Assembly (NCBI GenBank): GCA_026119855.1 | Contig: JAOWBW010000044.1 | Span: forward strand, 310,001-374,000 | Source: Campanula takesimana | Taxonomy: Eukaryota > Streptophyta > Magnoliopsida > Asterales > Campanulaceae | Reading direction: 5' to 3' | Length of the DNA: 64,000 bases | In this document: positions 1 to 8,214 of the stretch, piece after piece | Numbering within the stretch: the first letter of the stretch is position 1 | Layout: each line of letters starts with the position of its first letter | Program-made: the position numbers and the translations under genes | Notes under the pieces: model-generated | The model's database searches: none | Seen by the model: only the letters and a program-made list of their open reading frames with translations | Told to the model about the DNA's origin: nothing

Positions 1-2892
1 TTGAACAAAGCTTCCCCAAAAGATGATTTTCCACTCCCTAACATCGACATGCTGGTCGACTCCACTGCTGCCTACGAGGTTCGCTCATTCGTGGATGGAT
101 TCGCTGGGTACAATCAGATTCTCATGGCCGAAGAAGATCAACATAAAACAGCCTTCACAACACCGTGGGGTACCTTTTACTACACAGTCATGCCATTTGG
201 GTTAAGAAACGCTGGGGCTTCCTACCAAAGAGCCGTGACAGACTTGTTCCACGATATGATTCACAAAGAAATCGAAGTCTATGTGGACGACATGATCATT
301 CACTCCAAAGGGACCGATGGTCAACATTTAATCGATCTCCGCAAGTTCTTCGAAAGGCTTCGTCAACACAAGATGAGGCTCAACCCTGCAAAGTGCACAT
401 TCGGGGTTATTCGAGGCAAAGTCCTTGGTTATATGGTCACTGAAATGGGAATTGAAGTAGACCCCTCCAAAATCAAGGCAATCATTGACATGCCTCCTCC
501 AAAGACGCAGAAAGAGATCAAAGGTTTCATGGGCAGACTGCAGTACATCAGTCGGTTTGTGCACCAACTCACTTCCATGTGCGAGCCAATCTTCAAGCTA
601 CTCAAGAAGAATGTGGCTCTAGAATGGACCGACGCGTTCCAAGAAGCCTTCGACCAAGTGAAGCATTACTTGACGTGCCCTCCTGTTCTAGTTCCGCCGC
701 ACAAGGAGAAACCTCTGTTGCTCTATCTCACTGTCAATGATGAAGCCCTAGGGGCTATGTTAGCACAAGAGCAACGAGAGTCCACAAAGGAGAACGCCAT
801 TTATTTTGTCAGTCGCCGATTCCAAGGAGGCGAAAAGAACTACTCTGTCTTAGAGAAGTCATGTGCAGCATTGGTTTGGGTCACTCAAAAGATCAAACAC
901 TATATGGAAGCTTTTCCGATCAAGCTAGTAGCAAAGGTGGACCCGCTCCGCTACATCTTCGAGAAGCCTTTCATGTCAACAAGAATAGCCAAATGGTACT
1001 TCATGCTCGCCGGCTATGATATCACTTACGTCACACTAAAATCCAACAGGGGGAAAGTGTTCAGTGACCAGCTTGCCGAATTTCCGTGTGACGAAGTGAA
1101 GGGGGAAGATGTACAGTTCCCCGACAAGCATTTAATTTGTACTGCAACCGAGGAAAATAAGTGGCAACTTTTTTTCGATGGCGCCGCCAACAAACACGGT
1201 TTTGGTATAGGAATATTGCTTATCGATCCAAAAGACATCTATACTCCCATTGCCATCCGTCTGGAATTCGAAGCTACCAACAACATTTCCGAGTACGAAG
1301 CATGCATAGCAAGGCACGAAGCAGCTCTCGAAAGAAACGTCATGGAATTAGAAGTATTCGGCGACTCTTTGCTCCTTATCAATCAGCAATCGGGTAAATG
1401 GCGAACCCAAGACCCAACTCTCCAACAGTATGGTCAACACCTTGAAGAATTGGTTGAAAAATTCCAAGAGATCACTTTCAACTACCTGCCAAGGGATAAA
1501 AATCGCTTCGCCGATGCATTGGCCACCATAGCTTCATTAGTCGAAATGCCCAAAGGGAAAATGGTAAAGCCTTTCAAAATTGCCCGAAGGAACAGTCCGG
1601 CATATTGCATGAGTATCGAGATCAACAAGGTACAAACAAACTCCCCTTGGTATTTGGACATCATGAACTTCCTCAAAGATGGCACTTATCCCGAGAATAG
1701 CAATAAGAAGTCTCAAGCAGCCCTGCAAAGGTTAGCCTATCGGTACGTACTGATTGGGGACCGAGTCTATAAAAGGCACCACGACGGGATCAATCTCTTA
1801 TGCGCCAATGAGGCCGAAGCTCAAGAGATAATGTGTGAAGTGCACGAAGGAGAGTGTGGACCCCACATGAATGGGTTTATGCTAGTCAAGAAGATACTCC
1901 GCATTGGTTACTATTGGAGCACTAAGGAACGAGACTGTATCGAGAAAGTCAAAAGGTGTGCTAAGTGCCAATTCCACGCTAATCTACAACATGCTCCACC
2001 CTCGCAACTTTACAACATGGTCACACCTTGGCCTTTCTCTTGTTGGGGGATAGACATCATCGGTAAAGTTCATCCTGCCGGGAGAAATGGGCAGTCGTTC
2101 GTCCTAGTGGCAGTCGACTACTTCACAAAGTGGGTCGAAGCACAAGCCTATCGGACCCTCAACGCAAAGAAAGTGGCCGAATTTGTAAAGATTAATATCA
2201 TGTGCCGATACGGCGTGCCTCATGAAATCATTTCCGACAACGGCTCTCACTTTGAGAAAGAAATGGATGCACTTTTGGTAGAATACAAGATCACCAAGCA
2301 CAAGTCATCTCCTTACCGTCCCCAAGCAAATGGCGCGGTTGAAGCAGCAAATAAGACCATTGAGACCATCGTCAAGAAAATGGCCTCAACAGGAAGGGAT
2401 TGGCCCGAGAAGCTACCATTAGCATTGTGGGGCTACCGCACATCAATACGGTCAGCGACAGGAGAAACTCCTTATGCATTAGTGTATGGTTCTGAAGCCG
2501 TACTCCCTATCGAACTTGAAGTCCCATCTCTACGGGTCCTCCTCGAGAATCAAGTCAACGAGGTCAACTGGATGCAAAGTCGATACGAACAGCTAGCCTT
2601 ACTTGACGAGAAAAGGTTAAGAGCACTCGAACGCACGAGGGCATATCAGCAAAGGATGGCAAGAGCTTTCAACAAAAAGGTGAAGTCTCGAAACATCAAT
2701 GTGGGAGATTTGGTCTTAAGACAACATCTTCCTAATGCCATGAATCCCCTGGGGAAATGGGGATCCCGATGGATCGGTCCGTACGTGGTCAAAAAGATAC
2801 TAAGCGGCGGTGCAGTCCGGCTCGTGGATTTAGATGGTGACCAGCTGCCAAAAGAGGTCAACCTCGACAAGCTCAAGAGGTTCTACGCTTAA
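1..2892 (+). CDS. pol: Ty3/gypsy Pol, partial: RT, RNase H, second RNase H, integrase
   Basis: This frame is open for 963 codons and incomplete at its 5' end; the first codon is TTG and is not a start. The RT palm shows an early Asp near residue 32 (FVDGFAGY) and YVDD at residues 94-97. The connection/RNase H of the RT follows to about residue 350. A second, acquired-type RNase H begins near residue 388 with FFDG, then a SEYEA helix, a GDS motif and a final Asp near ADALAT. The integrase has an HHCC zinc domain (H615, H622, then CAKC) and a core with WGID near 682, SDNG near 745 and the Glu of GAVEAANK near 782. The product would copy and insert element DNA inside virus-like particles. There is no internal stop, which is unusual in this window, so this copy may be fairly young. 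The stop is TAA at 2890-2892. Confidence 0.95.
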   Translation: MNKASPKDDFPLPNIDMLVDSTAAYEVRSFVDGFAGYNQILMAEEDQHKTAFTTPWGTFYYTVMPFGLRNAGASYQRAVTDLFHDMIHKEIEVYVDDMIIHSKGTDGQHLIDLRKFFERLRQHKMRLNPAKCTFGVIRGKVLGYMVTEMGIEVDPSKIKAIIDMPPPKTQKEIKGFMGRLQYISRFVHQLTSMCEPIFKLLKKNVALEWTDAFQEAFDQVKHYLTCPPVLVPPHKEKPLLLYLTVNDEALGAMLAQEQRESTKENAIYFVSRRFQGGEKNYSVLEKSCAALVWVTQKIKHYMEAFPIKLVAKVDPLRYIFEKPFMSTRIAKWYFMLAGYDITYVTLKSNRGKVFSDQLAEFPCDEVKGEDVQFPDKHLICTATEENKWQLFFDGAANKHGFGIGILLIDPKDIYTPIAIRLEFEATNNISEYEACIARHEAALERNVMELEVFGDSLLLINQQSGKWRTQDPTLQQYGQHLEELVEKFQEITFNYLPRDKNRFADALATIASLVEMPKGKMVKPFKIARRNSPAYCMSIEINKVQTNSPWYLDIMNFLKDGTYPENSNKKSQAALQRLAYRYVLIGDRVYKRHHDGINLLCANEAEAQEIMCEVHEGECGPHMNGFMLVKKILRIGYYWSTKERDCIEKVKRCAKCQFHANLQHAPPSQLYNMVTPWPFSCWGIDIIGKVHPAGRNGQSFVLVAVDYFTKWVEAQAYRTLNAKKVAEFVKINIMCRYGVPHEIISDNGSHFEKEMDALLVEYKITKHKSSPYRPQANGAVEAANKTIETIVKKMASTGRDWPEKLPLALWGYRTSIRSATGETPYALVYGSEAVLPIELEVPSLRVLLENQVNEVNWMQSRYEQLALLDEKRLRALERTRAYQQRMARAFNKKVKSRNINVGDLVLRQHLPNAMNPLGKWGSRWIGPYVVKKILSGGAVRLVDLDGDQLPKEVNLDKLKRFYA

Positions 2893-2925
2893 TAAACAAA
2901 GACCATTAAAAAAAAAAAATCGCTC

Positions 2926-2958
2926 GCTAGGTTGAAAACCCGCAAGGGCGGCCTAGGC
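2926..2958 (+). other. Conserved RNA hairpin, type A (GNRA-like loop)
   Basis: CTAGGTTG pairs with CGGCCTAG using two G-U wobbles. After an AAAA bulge, CCC pairs with GGG around a GCAA loop at 2942-2945. It lies about 30 bp after the pol stop, behind an A-rich run. The same plan recurs at 2990-3022, 25338-25368 and 26011-26043 with changed but still pairing bases. A role as RNA is inferred. Confidence 0.7.
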
Positions 2959-2989
2959 AAAAATTAGAGCACGTGCAAAAAAGAAGCCC

Positions 2990-3022
2990 GCTAGATTGAA
3001 AACCCGAAAGGGCGGTCTAGGC
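2990..3022 (+). other. Conserved RNA hairpin, type B (GAAA loop)
   Basis: CTAGATTG pairs with CGGTCTAG, and CCC/GGG closes a GAAA loop at 3006-3009. Compared with the type A hairpin just upstream, the fifth pair of the stem has changed from G-C to A-T on both arms. That compensatory change supports pairing in RNA. Confidence 0.7.
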
Positions 3023-3080
3023 AAAAAACAGGGTGCACAAAAAAAAATAAAAATAAAAAAATATGGTCTTTGTTTGTTTG

Positions 3081-3131
3081 AACTACGGAGACCTGAGCCT
3101 CCCAACTGGAGGAACGTAGGCAACCTTCGGG
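3081..3131 (+). other. Conserved RNA hairpin, type C, followed by a CC-TTCG-GG mini-hairpin
   Basis: The outer stem is CTACG (3083-3087) with CGTAG (3115-3119). The inner stem is CCTCC (3098-3102) with GGAGG (3108-3112) around a 5-base loop. It is followed at once by CC-TTCG-GG at 3124-3131. Related motifs occur at 25511, 28166, 36032 (minus), 41352 and 47683. Confidence 0.7.
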
Positions 3132-3304
3132 TGCGGTCTAAAACATATCAAAAATACCCAATTCACTTCAAATAACAAAATGCAATTCTTATTCATTCAA
3201 TGAATTATTCAAGCCATTACAACGGATTTATTGAGCAACAAAATACATCAAAACATTAAATCCTAAAACAAAGTGGTCTAATTTAATTGCAATCTCTTAG
3301 GGTA

Positions 3305-4651
3305 CTAAGAAAAATCCAATTTTCTCTTAGCTTTCAAAGGACCACCCGATCGTCTCTCAATCCTTTTCTTCTTGGGTAACGAAGGAGCACTAATACGCAC
3401 CGAAACCTTCTGTGTTGCAACACGTCTCCTAGCATAAAAGTCATCCAAAGGAGTACCGAAAGGGTCAGCGAGAATGTTACTCGAATCAGCAGCAGCCTCC
3501 CTATATCTCAAAGTGCTGCTAGGCTCAAAACCCTTTCCCAACAACTCGGCACGAAGCACATCAACCCAAGTGATGCCGCGGTAAAGGGTGCCAAATAAAT
3601 AATCCAAGTAGCTCTCGGGAAGGAAGACACTCCCCCGATGCAGAGGAGCAAAAGCCCAACGGTTGCGATCATCTCCCCAAGCCGACTGAAGCTCACTCGA
3701 GAAGTCAGGACCCATGTAAGCAACTGGACAAAGCATTCCGTCCCTCGGAAAAGGAATTGTCTGTTGGCGACCGAACTGCCGCAGAACCCGCTCTGGCTGG
3801 TAAAATGAAGAATCTCTCAAACCGGGTATAACCACGTGCTGAAAACCAAGAGTCCATTCCACAAAAGGACGAAGACCCCAAGAAGGAGAACACCACTCAA
3901 TATCAACGGTCACCCGAGAGGCAAAGAATTTCTTCCAACCATCTTCAGATAAATCCCGAGTCAACAGCTTCCTCCTATGAACAGCAAAGGGAGACAAATC
4001 ACCATTTGGGGAATAAATCTTGAAGTGTTCCCGAAGCCATATGGTCAAGAGCAAAGGGCTTCCCCGACACATCTTGCCCGTCCTATGTAACTCATCAAGG
4101 CCGTGCAACGTCTCCCCTACGATAAGAGGGATTATACTAAATTGTTGCTCCTTGGCTTGCAAAATAATCTCAGCCAAAGGCGCATCCGCAGTCCCGAAGG
4201 GTGCAACAAACAGTACTTCACTAAAGAGACAAGCGGCCATGGCATTCCTCTTGAAAGATTGAACCACCGGATCCTCCGAGTGTAAACTGAAGAACATCGG
4301 CAACTCAGTTATGTCAATCACAGTACCGTGCAACATCTTCCTCACATCCTCAACAGGGAGTCAATAGCACCACAGTGATATTTAGGGACGGCAATCCGAC
4401 CGGCCAAAGGCATGCCGAGGATGGCCCCGAAATCATCAACAGTCGGCACCATTTCATTAGCTGAAAAGTTGACGGTATGGCTATCGCAATCCCAGAAAGC
4501 CGCGACAGCTCTCAACAAATCCCAATCTGGCTTCAACGTCCGCAAAGTGAAAAGAATTCGGAACCCGAAGTCTTTAATGAAGGCCTTCTTGGGATGGGTC
4601 TTGAAAGAATACACGAAAGTGCCCAAGTCCTTTTCATAACCACTAACAACC
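3305..4651 (-). pseudogene. DUF7745-like transposon-associated gene, antisense within A+
   Basis: Two blocks on the minus strand form one gene-like unit. The upstream block (about 4651-4342) has a motif typical of this family: a Trp-Asp segment followed by a PTVDDF-type helix and GMPL. The downstream block (4345-3305, 346 codons) has the family's central run with IVGETLHGLDEL, a GSPLLLTIW helix and a later LRQFG-type motif. I recognise this as the plant DUF7745 type, often found in transposons, related in plan to plant mobile domain proteins; the biochemical function is unknown. The two blocks are offset by one frame near 4345, so this copy is broken. A pyrimidine-rich stretch ending CCTAG just upstream of 4651 could be a 3' splice site, so a first exon may lie further upstream. 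The gene runs opposite to pol and sits between pol and the 3' LTR. Confidence 0.65.
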
Positions 4652-5265
4652 TAGGCATCAAGAACAAAAGAATTGGAAGCCTTGGAAAATGTTGATCACA
4701 AACAAAGTTGAGCAATAATATGATGTTCAAAAATGGCAGAAAGGAGCTGTGAGAATCAAGTGGTCGAACAGAAGATGATATTATAGCTGTTGGGGTTTCT
4801 TTTGGCCAGCAAATGTCAAGCCCAGAATTTCGCCTCCCAGACGCGCGCGCCACCCGCCAGCTGTCTCAAGTGCGCGCGCGTCCCGAGCCCACAGAGGAAA
4901 GCGCGCGCCTCCCAAGTCTAGTCGCTTCAAAAAAGGACATTGTCAGAGATCTCCAGCCTAAATCAAGACACAGTCCCGGTCCTCGGACACCCAGTTGGGC
5001 ACATCTTCTTCTGGTCCGCCCTTAAGGCATGTCAAAAATCGAAAAGTAGGATAGAAACTCCCACTCAAAAAATAGGCTTTCCTCCTCCGGATTCCGAACT
5101 CCCTAAGTTCTGTCACGGGTGCCATACCCCCCTCAAGAGTCAATCTCAACATTTCATCCCCAGCAGGAACATTTTTCTGGTCGCGGTCAACTGTACCCGC
5201 ACCCCACAATTCAAAAAGAAGTCAAGTGTGACTCCAAGTGGCACGAGACTCCAAAGCAATATTTC
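4652..5265. other. Non-coding stretch between antisense gene and tandem array
   Basis: No convincing gene. It would hold the promoter and any 5' exon of the antisense DUF7745-like gene. It includes the CGCGCGCC triplet at 4841-4910 described separately. The remainder shows no clear structure. Confidence 0.5.
4841..4912. promoter_or_regulatory. Triplet of CGCGCGC words at 30-bp spacing
   Basis: Three CGCGCGC words start near 4841, 4871 and 4901, the first and last followed by C-rich CC(A/T)C-type bases. The same triplet, with nearly the same spacing, occurs in this element's LTR (6185, 6212, 6242) and in both LTRs and the leader of T+. Here it lies 190-260 bp upstream of the antisense gene, where a promoter would sit. 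CGCG cores are known binding sites of plant CAMTA factors; that link is inference. Confidence 0.55.
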
Positions 5266-5790
5266 ATCAACGAATTTCACTAACGGATTCGTCCTCAAAG
5301 GTTCACTAACGGCCTCATCAACGAATTTCACCAACGGATTCGTCCTCAAAGGTTCACTAACGGCCTCTCCAAAGGTTCACTAACGGCCTCATCAACGAAT
5401 TTCACCAACAGATTCGTCCTCAAAGGTTCACTAACTGCCTCTTCAAAGGTTCACTAATGGCATCATCAACGGATTTCACTAACGGATTCGTCCTCAAAGG
5501 TTCACTAACGGCCTCATCAACGGATTTCACTAACGGATTCGTCCTCATAGGTTCACTAACGGCCTCATCAACGGATTTCACTAACAGATTCGTCCTCAAA
5601 GGTTCACTAACGGCCTCATCAACGGATTTCACTAACGGATTCATCCTCAAAGGTTCACTAACGGCCTCATCAACGGATTTCACTAACGGATTCGTCTTTA
5701 AAGGTTCACTAACGGCCTCATCAACGGATTTCACTAACGGATTCGTCCTCAAAGGTTCACTAACGGCCTCTTCAAAAGTTCACTAACGGC
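5266..5790. repeat. Tandem array, 51-bp unit, about 9-10 copies
   Basis: The unit contains TCATCAACGGATTTCACTAA, then a GGATTCGTCCTC part and AAAGGTTCACTAACGGCC. Some copies are cut short near 5360-5460. Because 51 is divisible by three, both strands stay open across the array, but the translations are only the repeat. It sits upstream of the polypurine tract, as the arrays of T+, T- and O+ do. Confidence 0.9.
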
Positions 5791-5941
5791 CTCATTCAAG
5801 ATATTCAGCCGGCAGGTTCACCTAACGAATCATTCCACCCCCTCTATCAACAAAAGCCGCTCACACAGGGAGCGCACCACTCTCTCTCGCAATTTCAAAT
5901 TCATGCTTTCATCGAGTCTTTGCTTTTTTTCTTGGTGATGT

Positions 5942-5993
5942 CCTCGGCGGGTGTTTTTAACTTTCGTCGACGCGTTACGTCGCCGAGGGGCTC
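5942..5993 (+). other. Polypurine tract embedded in a hairpin
   Basis: CCTCGGCG (5942-5949) is exactly complementary to CGCCGAGG (5981-5988). The 3' arm runs into the purine-rich GAGGGGCTC that directly precedes the LTR. The same CGAGGG-type tract precedes the LTRs at 29471 and 47845 and, on the minus strand, the one ending at 35174. It is the expected primer for plus-strand DNA synthesis. Confidence 0.75.
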
Positions 5994-6961
5994 TGTAGAC
6001 ACCCCGCCTTGGACCGCTCACCCCGATTGCACATTTGATCTTGTGTTTCTCCCCGTTTTAAGTGTTTCTCATTAGTTTCTGTCACTTCCGTTAAGTTCCT
6101 GACTGACTTTGTTAAGTCTAGGGACTAAACTGAATGACAGGACTGACTTTCTAGTCCATTCTGTCAAAATTGCCTTCTCTGAGTCGCGCGCCTCCGACAG
6201 GAGGAGCCAGACGCGCGCGCCTCCCGCCCCCAAAGCAGGAAGCGCGCGCCTCTGGGCGTCAGTTACAGATTTCTGGCCAGGATTCTCTCCCTTGCTCAAT
6301 TTACAGGATTTTGCCTGGGAAGGATTTCTTGGTGACTGAGTTTTGGCACCAAAAACACCCCTCTTTCACCTATAAAACCTCCCTTTACCTCCATTTTCAA
6401 GGACCGAAAATTGAACTTACAAAAACTATACCAAAACCACTTTCTAAAGGTTCTCCAAGGATTTCATCAAGCAATATTTGAAGGTCTTCAAATTGTAGGT
6501 AAAAGTCCATCTTTTCCTTTCTTTTCTACTTCATCTCCTCTCTCTCTTTTACTCTAATCAAATGTGCAATCACCCAAATCATTTTGGGACATGACTCTAA
6601 TGATCACCTCATCTCATTGAGGTTGGTTAAGGAGTTATCTCCTACATTCCAAACTCTATTTTAAACCCCCCCCCCTTTTATGACTTAAAGAAGAAGAAGA
6701 AGAACGTTATCATTCATGTAGATTTTGATCAAGCAAGACCAACTTTAGTTGGGCGAGATGGGTGTTTCGGTACTTCCCATCTCGTAATCTAACCCCCGAA
6801 CCTCAAAACAAAGAATCTCTGTTTTCGTAATCAAATCTAGGCTATAATCAATAGGTTTTTCTTATGTTCCTCAAAACATAGGTGGCGACTCTAAAACAAG
6901 TTAGACATCCTAGGATCATTCACGCGCTCTAGCCAAGCCGTGGCTCCCCGGGGTATCTACA
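5994..6961 (+). repeat. 3' LTR of A+
   Basis: It begins TGTAGACACC after the polypurine tract and ends GGGTATCTACA, giving 968 bp with TG..CA ends. Both ends resemble those of the T LTRs, so A+ and T are related, but the middle is shorter and diverged. U3 holds three CGCGCGCC words and a TATAAAA box at 6371-6377. Confidence 0.9.
6184..6377 (+). promoter_or_regulatory. LTR promoter of A+: CGCGCGCC triplet and TATA box
   Basis: CGCGCGCC-type words lie at 6185, 6212 and 6242, and TATAAAA at 6371-6377. This order (triplet, then TATA after roughly 130 bp) is repeated in the T LTRs. It is the expected RNA polymerase II promoter of the element. Confidence 0.6.
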
Positions 6962-7635
6962 TATACAAGTAACATTTGCTGAGGTTTATACAGGTAACCT
7001 CAATTCACGCCGCAAATGTTTATACAAGTAACATTTGCTGAGGTTTATACAAGTAATATATTATGGTGTTTGCTCTTTTGGATTTTCGCACTCTTGCATT
7101 TCTGGATTGTCGTGTGTCAAACGATTTCCCTCCCGCCTTTGATCTCGCTCAAACATTTGCGGATTGTTGAACAAGTATTCAACACATCATTATGCACAAA
7201 AAAGAGCATACAAAACATGAGTCAATTCATACCGGAAAATGGGTATCATAAACTGTATTAATTTCGCAAAGAATAACTTAGAATTAAGCCATCTTATATC
7301 ATATCATCATTATTTGTCCTTGACTTTTTAGACTTTTATAAATCTAAGGGTTTCCTTCTCATTTTTGTTCTTGCACAAATAATTGTGTGTTATCGAACGA
7401 GTATCCCCTATTTCATTACGCAGAAAATGAATGCAAAAATCCAATAAATCAAAATGTTGTAATTTTGTGGCAGTTTGGAAGAAATAATTTGGATTCATGC
7501 AATATCATACTATATCATAAGCATTTAAAGTTTACTTGTCCTTCCTCCAATTACACTCCAAAAGTTCTCCTTAAACATGAAATAACAATTTCAAACCAAC
7601 ACAGATTTGGAAACTAGCAAACTATGGTCTTAAGT
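6962..7635 (-). other. Probable 3' non-coding part of G-
   Basis: No gene is visible. The piece lies between the right end of A+ and the left end of C1-, and is assigned to G- because C1- interrupts sequence just past the G- pol stop. A stretch of about 33 bp beginning TATACAAGTAACATTTGCTG occurs twice, at 6962 and again near 7021. I could not find the G- 3' LTR here. Confidence 0.5.
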
Positions 7636-8108
7636 GTTATGGAATAATCCCTCCCAACACCCAAGCAAATTGCAAGAAATCGCAACACCCAAACAAGCAC
7701 AAGAAATAAATAACCAAAGCAAAAGACAAAGGAATACAAGAAATTGTTTACCCAGTTCGTCAATATGTTTGACTATGTCTGGGGGCACTACCAAGCCAGG
7801 ATCTTGCACTATAATATATTAAATCTGAGTTACAATGAGTATGGGGGCGGAACATTACTTATATATGCACCCTAGAATAAGACCTAAACCTAAACATAAG
7901 AGAAATCCCGAAAATACTGCTATTCCCGAATTCACTGCGTGCGGCACCAGGCGCCCGCCTGGTACCATCCAAGCGCCCGCCTGAATTAGAAATCTGGAAT
8001 CACAAACTCACTGCCTATACCAAGCGCCCACCTGGTGACCACCAGGCGTCCGCTCGCTATCCAGCCAGTTTTCCTTCTCTTTGTTTCCTTAAGATCTCTA
8101 TTCCAACA
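7636..8108 (-). repeat. 3' LTR of C1-
   Basis: On the minus strand it starts TGTTGGAATAGAGATC and ends with CA; 473 bp. It matches 12160-12632 with scattered differences. It contains four GC-rich words of the GCGCCCGCC type between about 7947 and 8056. Confidence 0.92.
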
Positions 8109-8121
8109 ATCTCCCACCTAG
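8109..8121 (-). other. Polypurine tract of C1-
   Basis: On the minus strand the bases directly before the LTR read AGGTGGGAGAT, the usual purine-rich plus-strand primer. Confidence 0.75.
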
Positions 8122-8214
8122 AGATCAACCGCGTATATCAGCCCCGTATCCGTCTTCAACTCATCCTTAGTGCCATAGTGCTCACCTCGATCATGGTAGT
8201 GCCTTCCTCCTCTC

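Larger units (their letters stand above)
1..6961 (+). mobile_element. A+: Ty3/gypsy (Tat-lineage) LTR retrotransposon, 3' part
   Basis: Pol, a 3' region with small hairpins, an antisense gene, a 51-bp tandem array, a polypurine tract and the 3' LTR follow in the order expected of a Tat/Ogre-type element. The 5' LTR, primer site, gag and protease lie before base 1, because the reading frame is already open at base 1 in the middle of RT. A second RNase H between RT and integrase points to the Tat clade. The right flank begins TATAC, but the left duplication cannot be checked. The element appears to have inserted into the 3' non-coding part of the older minus-strand element G-. Confidence 0.9.

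Noticed and set aside
5420..5786. Open frames on both strands across the A+ 51-bp array
   Set aside because: A unit length divisible by three keeps frames open by default; the protein would be a 17-residue repeat with no start context.
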